Below are positions 33,401 to 42,706 of a stretch of 64,000 bases of DNA, piece after piece (position 1 is the stretch's first letter; every line of letters begins with the position of its first letter). The DNA comes from Bifiguratus adelaidae (taxonomy: Eukaryota > Mucoromycota > Endogonomycetes > Endogonales), in NCBI GenBank assembly GCA_002261195.1, contig MVBO01000067.1, forward strand, positions 1 through 64,000, given 5' to 3'. The notes below the pieces were generated by a model. It was not told where the DNA came from. It worked only from the letters and a program-made list of their open reading frames with translations, and did no database searches. Position numbers and translations under genes: made by a program.

Positions 33401-35952
33401 CGGAACATGATATGGAGGCTGATCTGGATGCTATGGCTCGCCGCAAGTTCAAGTTTCTGGTTTCTATGCAACGTTATGTCAAGTTCAGTCGTGAGGAACT
33501 CGAAAGCGTGGAGTTCTTGTTCGAAGCATATCCAGATCTTCAGATTGCCTATATCGATGAAGTTCCTTCTGCTGAGGAAGGGGCCCAGCCAGAGTATTGG
33601 TCTGCTCTTATCGATGGTCGTTGCGAGCGTTTGGAGAATGGAAGACGTAAACCCATTTATCGTGTCAAGCTCCCTGGTAATCCCATTCTTGGCGACGGTA
33701 AATCCGACAACCAGAATCATGCCATCATCTTCTATCGTGGTGAGTATCTTCAACTCATTGATGCCAACCAAGACAACTACCTGGAAGAGTGCTTGAAAGT
33801 CCGTAATGTCTTGGGTGAGTTTGAAGAATATGTACCTGCGCCGTCGTCGCCATATTCGGCTCAACACGAGCCGGTTGCGATCGTTGGTGCTCGCGAACAC
33901 ATTTTCTCGCAGAACATCGGTCTCCTTGGCGACGTTGCAGCCGGCAAGGAACAAACATTCGGTACTCTCTCACAACGAAATATATCAAAGATTGGTGGAA
34001 AGCTTCATTACGGGCATCCCGATTTCCTCAACGCTATCTTCATGACGACGCGTGGCGGTGTTTCCAAGGCTCAAAAGGGTCTTCATCTCAATGAAGATAT
34101 TTACGCCGGTATGAGCGCCTTCACTCGAGGTGGTCGCATTAAGCACACGGAATACTACCAATGTGGAAAGGGACGTGACCTTGGTTTCGGTTCAGTCTTG
34201 AACTTTACCACAAAGATCGGTTCCGGTATGGGAGAACAAATGTTGTCGCGCGAGTACTACTATATTGGTACTCAGCTACCGATTGATCGCTTCCTGACCT
34301 TCTTCTACTCCCTTCCTGGTTTCCACATCAACAACATCTTCATCATGTGGTCGGTGCAAATCTTCATGATCGTGCTGATCCTTCTCGGTAGTATGATGTC
34401 TTCGGTAACACTTTGTGATTACAATCCTTTCGCCCTTATTACGGATCCAACCACACCTGCTGGCTGCTACAACCTGACGCCTGTACTTGAGTGGGTTCAA
34501 CGCTGTGTCTTGTCGATCTTGAGCGTCTTCATCATTGCCTTTTTGCCACTCTTTTTCCAAGAATTAACGGAAAAAGGCTTGCTCAGCTCTGTCAGTCGTC
34601 TCCTCAAGCACGTCTTTTCCTTGTCACCTTTGTTTGAAGTGTTTATGACTCAGATCTACACCAACTCGCTGCTTCAAAACATTTCGTTCGGTGGTGCAAA
34701 GTACATTGCTACTGGGCGTGGTTTCGCCACATCTCGGATATCGTTCTCGCTCCTCTACTCTCGTTTCGCCGGTCCCAGCGTCTACCTCGGCGGACGTATC
34801 TTTATCTTCCTATTGTACGCTTCCGTCGCTATCTGGCAAGGTGAATACGCCTATTTCTGGATTACAGCGGCGGCTTTGCTCCTTTCGCCATTCTTCTTCA
34901 ATCCCCATCAATTCTCATTTACGGATTTTATGGTCGATTATCGCGAATTCTTGCGGTGGTTGTCTCGCGGTAATTCCAAGCCGCATTCTAATTCGTGGAT
35001 TGCCTATACTCGATCCGCCCGAACTCGATTGACAGGTTTCAAGCGCCGCACATTGGAGGATCAATCGGCCAATTTGGCTGGAGATAGTCCAAGAGCCAAG
35101 TTTTCAAACATCTTTTGGTCAGAAATTATGATGCCGTTCATTCAAGCGCTCCTTTGCATGGCTGCTTACGCCTTTGTCAAGTCTTCACCCGCTGAACAAT
35201 CCAACACCAAGGTTCCTCACTCCAACACGTCCGGTCTCATGCGTGTGGGTATCGTCGCGTTTGGTCCCATTGCTCTGAACGCTGGGGCAGTCGCTGGTTG
35301 CTGTGGTATGTCGCTTGCCATTGGATCTTGTCTGTCATGCTGCTGTCACAAATTCGGCTCCATTATGGCTGCCTTGGCTCATGCCTGGGCAGTCATTGGC
35401 TTCATCATCTTTTACGAGGTTATGGTTGTCTTGGAGAACTTTAATTTTCAACATGCTCTGCTTGGTTTGATTGCCGCCATGTCTTTGCAACGCTGGTTCT
35501 TGCGATTACTGACCGTCGTATGCTTGACGCGTGAAATGCAGCATGACGGTGCCAATCGGGCCTGGTGGACTGGAGCTTGGTATAACAAGGGACTCGGATG
35601 GCACGCCGTCACACAACCTGGTCGCGAATTCGTCTGCAAGATTGTCGAAATGTCCCTGTTCGCGACCGATTTCTTGCTTGGTCATCTCATTCTCATCACC
35701 CTATCGCTCTTTACACTCATACCCTACGTCGACTGGTGGCACTCTACGCTTCTCTTTTGGTTACGTCCGTCAAATCAGCTCTCGGCCCCCTTGTATTCTG
35801 TCAAGCAACGAAGAGAACGTAAAAGTATCTCCATTCGCTACGGTATCTTGTTCCTCGTCGTGGCTCTTGGTATGCTTCTGCTGATCGCCGCACCTGTATT
35901 GGTTGGACCGATGCTCAAGTTTGGCCTACCAAGATTTGTTGTGACTCTGTAG
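30475..35952 (+). CDS. FKS1: 1,3-beta-glucan synthase catalytic subunit
   Basis: Integral plasma-membrane glycosyltransferase (GT48) that makes the main cell-wall glucan from UDP-glucose under Rho1 control. A single uninterrupted exon of 1825 residues, the usual length for fungal Fks. FKS1 domain 1 is at about residues 255-370 ([25 protein letters not shown]), a first membrane block at 400-740, the cytoplasmic GT48 catalytic region at about 800-1250 ([62 protein letters not shown]), then a second membrane block to the end. The echinocandin hot-spot regions are present but divergent: [13 protein letters not shown] near residue 590 and [11 protein letters not shown] near residue 1345. The start Met precedes a hydrophilic tail and no other start competes. 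The gene is intact. Confidence 0.97.
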   Translation: [1825 protein letters not shown]

Positions 35953-36409
35953 TCCGAGGCTTTACATCGTCATTTACACCTTAGAATTGACCCTAGACTT
36001 GTACACAATCATTCTAGTTACCTTTATCCTCCCATCTATTCAAGCTCACAGTCTCCCTTTCTCTGTTGCATTCAAAGTCAGTAAAGCATTGGTTACAAGC
36101 GACCCTGTGATTGTACCAATTGATCGCCTTTGGAATGTCAAGCATTTTGGCTGCAAATCACTCGAACTCGGGTGGAGCAAGTTGTTCCTTTCCAAGCTGA
36201 GCCTTCTCATTTCTAGAAAGCTCACGAGCAAGACTACTCTGCGAGCTAGCTATAGCAAAGTCAAGCACCATCATGAAGATAGTGACTGAAATCAAAGTAA
36301 CAGGGCGCCGAATGCACAGCAAAGACTGCTTGCCTCGTCCATCAAGGAACGCATCTATAGCTTGTAATGTACAAAAAGGTCGGCACGTAGATAGTCAAGC
36401 CCGAGAAAT
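35953..36409. other. Gap between convergent genes
   Basis: 457 bases of 3' flanks between glucan synthase and AC19; no gene seen. Confidence 0.5.
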
Positions 36410-36990
36410 CTATCGATCTTGATCCATCTCGCCGTTCGCCTCGCGCTCAGCTGCATCCCAATCACCATCTTCTCGGTAAAGGAATTGACTAGCCTCGAGA
36501 TTCTCTTTGAATTTTTCGTTCACGACTCCGCATAGATCAATGAGATCCGATAGCCCCTTTTCTAGAGCTTCGTAGGCGGTCGTACCGGCTATAACACGCA
36601 ACATTAAAGTCGATTCATGCAATATCAAAGGTCATGGACCACTTACGTATGGTTTGAATGCGAATGTGAAGTTTGGCTTCGGAAGGATGGGGTATCGAGT
36701 ATCCACAGTAGTCGACCTTGGGACTGAAAAAGACCAGTTGTCAACAAGAGCTCTCAAGGCACTAAAGCAGCCATGCAACGCTGTGGTTTACACCTACTTT
36801 TTCATAATCATGTACCGAAGGGCGTTACCTATCGTGTGATCTTCATCCTTGAGTACAAAAGTCATGGCGGTTTGATCTCCATCGGGACCCGCAATCTAGA
36901 CCCATAATGAGTTCCTTCAGCATCCATATAGTCCAAAACACCTACCACAGAGAGCTTATCCTTGAGTATCTGTCCAGCGTCAGTGTCCAT
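36410..36990 (-). CDS. RPC19: DNA-directed RNA polymerase I and III subunit AC19
   Basis: Nuclear polymerase assembly subunit shared by Pol I and Pol III; with AC40 it forms the alpha-like heterodimer. Four exons fit: 36990-36946, 36895-36798, 36723-36647 and 36588-36410 (introns 50, 74 and 58 nt), giving 132 residues, the expected size. The signature runs across exons: [20 protein letters not shown], then [18 protein letters not shown], then HIRIQT and [18 protein letters not shown], matching the alpha-motif of RpoA/Rpb11-like proteins. The tail is acidic. The Asn codon of NPKV is split by intron 2, confirming the junction. Confidence 0.93.
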
Positions 36991-37218
36991 GGCGCGCAAA
37001 AAGAGAAGCACGAAGCAAAAAAACGGACTGCTTTCCATTTATGGAAATCCATTGTGCCTGGAAGGAGAGCGCTTCTGTCTGTCGTGTAGGCTACGCGTAC
37101 AGCTGCCTGGATCACAATAGGATGCTCTCATGCATACAAACGTCATATATGTGTAAGATGTAATTCAAGAAATGAGTATGGATTAGTACTTTACGTGACA
37201 TCTTCCTTTCAATTCAGA

Positions 37219-38183
37219 TCATGTAAACCCCCTCTCCAAAACAACACTCGTATCAGGCGTCATGCCCCATCGCACGCCGCTCCCGCCAGCGACTCGACAC
37301 CAGCTTTCAGAGACAAGTATCGGTATGTCATTGGATATAGGTTGTCCAGCCTTGTGCTGCATGCGCTCGTGCTCGTTGGCGAAAAATACCGAGAAGCCAC
37401 CATACATGCCTGCGCACAAAAGGTTGAGCGAACAATGCGTATGTGTCAAAGTAGAACAATACGCTACCTGGAACAGCGTACCATAGACGTGTGCCGATGG
37501 GAAACATGGTCAAGACCTCGACTTGCGGGTATCGAACATGCCGAAATCACGTTCGGACAAGAGTTTCCTTCTTGATGACTTCTTCGAGGCGCTCTTGAAG
37601 CTGTACAAGTTCTGATTCAGTCAGAGACCTTTCGGGTCGTGGCTTTAGCACATTCAGGATGCGATCACCGTCGGGATTGGATACATGTTTTGTCTCTGCC
37701 GAGTTTTCAGCGGTCAATGACGCTTGACCGCCGAGCCGTCGCACTGCCAGATCATAGGGAGTGTTACCATTTGTATCACGTATCGTGGTTATTGCGCCTT
37801 GCGCAATGAGCGCCTCCATCACATCGAGGGATGTCCCGTCCCTGGCCGCGATATGCAACAGCGTGAGGTCTTGAGAAGGAGAAGCGTCGTCAAGAGCCTT
37901 GAAAGCAACATGGTTTATGAGGCTACTTGCAGGCCCCATAGAGTCTTGCTTCACACTAGCCTTCAGCACTTTGTCCCACAGTCCCTTCTATACATGGCGT
38001 GAGCTCTAGCGTTACCGCAAAAAGACTTGCCTCGGCGTCACTCAGCAGTTCCTGGGTGGCTCTAACCACGTCCTCCATATACTGCTCCGCGTCCAACACG
38101 CCCTGCCATTCCACCGTGCGAGCAAACATGGCTATAGTAGAAGAAGCAAGGTGACACAGCTTCGACTGCGCCACGAGGGACAT
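37219..38183 (-). CDS. Ankyrin-repeat protein of unknown function
   Basis: A multi-exon gene starting at the Met at 38183 (MSLVAQSKL); an in-frame Met at 38273 exists but would overlap the divergent Vps25 gene. The first exon ends LLSDAE and appears to join KGLWDKVLKASVK through a 43-nt GC-AG intron (about 38034-37992), because the GT donor further along would give a 28-nt intron. The next exon has two ankyrin-like repeats: TLLHIAARDGTSLDVMEALI and ITTIRDTNGNTPYDLA. A further exon gives FPIGTRLWYAVP, which joins GMYGGFSVFF through a good GT-AG intron near 37463-37412; the C-terminus has LVSESWCRVAGGSG. The join after VIKKETL (about 37550-37510) is uncertain. Such proteins are common in fungi as binding scaffolds, and the specific family is not known to me. 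Confidence 0.7.
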
Positions 38184-38211
38184 TTTGTGTCGAGAGCGCA
38201 AAACGCATGAG

Positions 38212-39228
38212 ATGACGGACACGCAATCGACCAAGACGGTGACCACGCCGACGGGGTTCAGCTTTCCCTCCATTTACAACTTTCCTCCCTTCTTCACGTA
38301 AGTCTGTCGGAGGTTCATGCCACCCATGACATTGCAAGACTTGGCGTGGTGTTTTGCGAGCATGAACCCATGCAGTTGCATCTCAAGCCACTCCTGCTCA
38401 CTAAGCGCGTCTCTGCTGATCTATAGACCTCAACCCACACCCTCCACATGGCAAAGCCAAGTCTCCATGTGGCAGTCGCTGATCCTCGCCTACTACAAGC
38501 ACCACAAGATATACCGATTGAATGTGACGGAAGCCATCACTGGACAAGATAGTCTCCTGTCGCCTTTGTTCTCCAACACCGCCATCAAGCGTGAGTACCT
38601 CTATGCATGGGCATGAGCTAGGAGTAACGAGACGAGCTCGCGTGCTGAAAACCTTTGCCACTTTGATAGGTCGATTGGATGGCGATGCCCTATCCCGGAT
38701 TCTCGATGAAATGGTACGGCAAGGTAAGCGGCGAGCCATCCCATGCCCTCGTCATTCCCCGCTCACTCTCATGCTCCACATTTGCTCAGGCAATGCCGAA
38801 TGGGATACCACCTCCAGCTCCGCCTCCAATCTGAATCGCCTAGCCACCCTTCCTTCCGCCATCTCCAAGCCATCCTCTCCCAAGACAACCGCTCTCATCT
38901 ACTGGCGCAAACCCGATGAATGGGCCACCCTCATAAGTCAATGGGTCAGTATTTCCAATCAGCCTGTCTCTAATCGCGCTCTCCTTCTCTCTCTCACACA
39001 CACATCACCATCTCTCCTCTCCAGATAAATGACCATGGACTCAACAATGCTATCATGACCACCTATGAACTCATCCATGGCGATACCACTGAAGACGCAG
39101 AATTCCATGGTCTAGACATGGCAATTCTCTTAAAAGCACTCGACATTCTCTCCAAGCGTGGAGTTGCTCAAATGTTTGTCGGTAGTCAACCGGAGAATAC
39201 CGGTGTCAAGTTTTTCGGCGTCACATGA
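38212..39228 (+). CDS. VPS25: ESCRT-II subunit Vps25
   Basis: Endosomal sorting component that bridges ESCRT-II to ESCRT-III during multivesicular-body formation. Five exons: 38212-38297, 38427-38590, 38670-38723, 38790-38944 and 39025-39228, in phase, give 220 residues. The N-terminus has FSFPSIYNFPPFFT, the PPFF motif that binds Vps36/Vps22; then TWQSQVSMWQSLILAYYKHHKIYRL and the tandem winged-helix domains (SPLFSNTAIKR; LSRILDEMV; ALIYWRKPDEWATLI; GLNNAIMTTYELIHGDDT; FHGLDMAILLKAL; GVKFF). The start codons of this gene and the ankyrin gene are only 28 bases apart. Confidence 0.95.
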
Positions 39229-39606
39229 AAACCTTCTTGCATCTACTCCATCAAGAAGGAAATGGAAAAAGGGGGAGTTATACAGGAAATATATACCGCG
39301 GTTATAGATGAGCCATAGAGTATATCTATCCTTCCATGGTGTGTTTTACCCCTTTTCCTCCCCCTCTCCCCCCATATCTACCAAAAAGCCCACCAATCCA
39401 CATCCCAGCCCAGCCTCTCACATATTGCGGCCCAGATCCTGCTAAACATTTAAGCGGTTCAAATCGATCGTCTTTGGGTTTCCGGCTTTGGAGTAAGACC
39501 TGCACAGGATTCGGTAGACGGACTCTCACGGGTTCATTTACTTTTGCTCACCTGCATGGCGCAAGCTCATGGTAAGGTCCAGGAACACGTTGGACAGGTG
39601 ACTTGC
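39229..39606. other. Intergenic, includes promoter of the GATA gene
   Basis: 378 bases with a pyrimidine-rich tract near 39345-39370; no gene. Confidence 0.5.
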
Positions 39607-41109
39607 ATGGATTCACGACCATTCACATTGCCATCCATCACGCACATGGACATGGACTATCGCTCAAACGATACGTATGGTGCACTTGTCCCACCCTTGA
39701 CCAGGCCCACCACGCTACCTCCACCGTCAACACCGAATCTGACATGGCTTCCAGGTGCACGACCGCCTTCTGTCACTCTTCCGCCACCCAACGCACTCAA
39801 CGCTTACACGCCGGCCTCTTTTGTACAGCCTCCACCCTTTTCATCCGCCTCGAGTGCCCCGGTGGCTCATACGCCAGCTCAAGGGCCTGCGAATATTACG
39901 TCGCCGCCCAAACCACATCCGCCCGAGGTAGGCTTGTGGATTAACGCGCTGCAAAAAGTGTGGTATTGACGGTATGTCTCTTTCCTCGTTTTTTGTTCAA
40001 TTGTCTAGCTCTACCAAGACGTACACGCCATACGCTACGCCATAGCTATGCCCTTTTCGGAGGATTATTCCTCGCCCAAGCTTCAATTGCCAAGTATTCA
40101 TGAGCTGGATCGACTAATTGGCTATGCAGATCGGGTGGCGGATTACTTGGACGCTCAAGAAAAACATGCAGGGTGGGAGTCTCTGGAAAAGGGAACTGCG
40201 AGGGGTCCTGAACATCAGCCTCCACCCCAGGAGGCATGGTATAGGGAGGACATGATGCGAGAAAAGGTACATATTGACGTGACACCATCTCCGCGACGGG
40301 ACTAAACGCAACGCGTGTCTTAGTCGTTTTATCCCACCAGTCAACGACATTCAAGTTCGGTTTCTTCATCGTCAAAGCATTCGTTACGGGCCAAATCACC
40401 TCGGGAAAGGGATTGGCCTCCTGCCTTGGGACCGAATTCGTATCGAGCTACCGAGAAGCCAAGTTTTAAATATGTAAGGGGTTTTACACTTTGTCATCTC
40501 GAGGCGCGCGCGTCCACTAAGCAAATTCCTTATTTGTGTGCAGAAAAAGTCGATCTCTCAGCCCTTGCAATGTCATTCTTGTCGAAGGTGAGTGTGTGCG
40601 CATGGCCATAATAGAGACCAAGGACTGATGGTGCTCTTCCCTTTTCTAGTACCGAGACTCCAGGTAATGGACGCGTGCTAATGACTTGATAAATGCGTCG
40701 CTCATCAATTTCCCCCGCTTTCTACTCTATCAGAATGGAGAAAAGGTCCATTAGGTACGGGTACAAGTCTGACCGTCCATGTGAAATGATCCTTCATTGA
40801 CGCTTCATCCACTTTAGGTCCCAGAACGTTGTGTAACGCTTGTGGTTTGAGTAAGTGGACTCTTGTGTCCGTCTTGTATCGTCGAAACTGATCCATTCAA
40901 TCCTCTCAGTATGGGCCAAACTTTCCCGAAAAAAGGGCAAAGAGGACCCCGGTATTACGAAATCATCAACTCACTCAAGTCATCCATCATCAGGCATGAA
41001 TGGACCGGAATATACACGAGCATCGTCCACGTCGACCCATACGCCTCAAATCCCCAACTCGAGCTCATCGTCCATGTCTCCGCCCATGCATGAACCGCCC
41101 GAGGCGTAA
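39607..41109 (+). CDS. GATA zinc-finger transcription factor, white-collar-like finger
   Basis: Nuclear DNA-binding regulator. Eight exons, 39607-39927, 40009-40266, 40324-40473, 40544-40587, 40650-40663, 40734-40754, 40818-40850 and 40910-41109, sum to 1041 nt in frame (346 residues). The only clear domain is one GATA finger near residue 255: CHSC, TETPEWRKGPLG, CNACGL with loop length 18 (C-x2-C-x18-C-x2-C), the spacing of WC-2/white-collar-type fingers rather than the 17-residue AreA type. It is followed by a basic stretch (WAKLSRKKGKE). The N-terminal 230 residues are Pro/Ser rich; I do not see a PAS domain. The finger is encoded over five short exons. It could serve light, iron or developmental regulation, and the sequence does not decide. 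Confidence 0.9.
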
Positions 41110-42048
41110 CAAGTATCTTTGTAGTCGTATGATTTTACTTGACTGATGTGACATACCCCCTTCAGAGTTATCCGTGAAATGTATGACCTTTCTGTACAGC
41201 GAACCTTCAACCATGGCTTTTGTGCGCATCTTGCAGTGTGAAAGGAATAAGTAGGTGAACGTGTCATGGATACCTTCGGAGCGATCTGTGGGTGTAACCA
41301 ATCCACTGGGTTTGGGTACCACCTCAGTTTCTGGGCCTGTAGCACTGCCCAATACCGTCCATTGCACGTGAGATTTCCTCGGGTTGGCCATGAATGCCTT
41401 GAGGCAAAAGAGCCCGTACCCTATCCCCTGTGGTGGATTACCACACGGCATGGCGACGGGCTCACTCCAAGCCCGGTGCTGGGGCCATTGAAACGTACCC
41501 GAATGGTCTCGCGGATCCTGAATTCCATGCTATACCCGGAAAACCCTCCAGCATGGCTATCCAAGGATGGCTTCCCAATAGCCTATTTTTGGCGAAACCA
41601 ACCCGACGCCACCAATCCCACGCGAGATCGCAACACGAAAATTGGACTTTAGGTGCATGAACATGTCAATCATGGGCTGAGACATACGGCCGCCCAAATG
41701 CACATGGTTGCGTCCAATACCCTAGCGGCCAACCGAGAGGTGTCTCTCTTTGCTACAACCCTAATGTATCACTACGGTGGATCGAACCGTCCAAAAATGG
41801 TACCACTGCCATATAAGGAAATGTTCATGCAACGTTGGGACAATGGATAGAGCTATTCCTAGCCGAAACATCCTTGTTTCGCCTTTACGGCTGTGCGACC
41901 GCGTGCCATGATTCGTCCAACTGGAAAAAAGACCTCCGACGCGCTGAGGAGGAGGCGTTTATTATGCGTTTAGGGTCATGCAAAATGCACGGTTGTGTCG
42001 CGAGTATAAAGAGGCGATCGCCCGTTGCAAATCCACATTCCAATCAAC
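41110..42048. other. Intergenic region with TATA box at its end
   Basis: Overlapping frames of up to 141 codons on both strands but none with family resemblance. A good TATAAA is at 42005-42010, 39 bases before the next start codon. Confidence 0.5.
42005..42010 (+). promoter_or_regulatory. TATA box of the secreted-protein gene
   Basis: TATAAA in GC-rich surroundings, 39 bases before the start codon at 42049; consistent with a strongly expressed or inducible gene. Confidence 0.55.
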
Positions 42049-42420
42049 ATGCACACCTTTTCGCTCACCAGCTTCGTGATCTTGGCTTTCGCCGCTATTG
42101 GAGCCGTCAATGGTACTGGAACACTGACTCAAGCTGTCGTGGGAAGCACTTCCAACGGCAACACCATCAACCTCTGTACGGCCGTGAACGGCAAGGTCTC
42201 CCTGATCGATGGATCCGCTCAACTCAACAATTGCAAGGTTACCACGGTGCAAAACTTTAATGGGAATGCAGTGACGTTGCAAGTGGTTCAAGTGGTGTGC
42301 AATTCGGCGGCCAATCAGGGCCGAACGACCTCGTCCTTGACGAACCGTGGATTCAACTGTGTTCAATACAGTGTTGCGCCTACTCCCTTTGGTTCTGGCG
42401 AGGAGCAGCCTTCCGAGTAA
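42049..42420 (+). CDS. Small secreted protein
   Basis: Single exon, 123 residues. The Met at 42049 opens a typical signal peptide (SFVILAFAAIGAVNG); an upstream in-frame Met at 42025 would add eight residues and lies too close to the TATA box. The mature region is polar with repeated TQAVV, NLCTAVNGK, LNNCKV, QVVCNS and FNCVQY stretches, giving four spaced Cys residues that could pair. The C-terminus is acidic. No known domain recognised; it may coat the cell wall or be an effector-like protein. It is not evidently related to the other small secreted protein at 3.2-3.7 kb. Confidence 0.75.
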   Translation: MHTFSLTSFVILAFAAIGAVNGTGTLTQAVVGSTSNGNTINLCTAVNGKVSLIDGSAQLNNCKVTTVQNFNGNAVTLQVVQVVCNSAANQGRTTSSLTNRGFNCVQYSVAPTPFGSGEEQPSE

Positions 42421-42706
42421 CTTGATATTGGCTTAGACTCTACTGTCAAAAAGTGGTTACCATATATAAAGTGGTTTAGGGTTCATCTCAACTTTATACC
42501 TGTTTCAGCATGGCAACCAATGGAAGAGAAATATCCCGCACAATGGTCAGATTTAAATTTACAGATGGCCTGACCAGAGCAAGACTTTTGGAATACTGCG
42601 AAACATGATCGGAAAGGCATGTGGCCAAAGGGGATCGAATCGACCTCAGTCATTGACACTGCGCGAGTTTACAAATGGTCCGTTATAACGTTTCTATACA
42701 CTTTTG
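42421..42706. other. Gap between convergent genes
   Basis: Short 3' gap, no gene. Confidence 0.5.

Noticed and set aside
33268-33954. 228-codon antisense frame inside glucan synthase
   Set aside because: Lies wholly within a conserved catalytic region on the opposite strand; a mirror frame.
42025-42048. Earlier Met for the secreted protein at 42 kb
   Set aside because: Only about 15 bases beyond the TATA box; the Met at 42049 directly begins the signal peptide.
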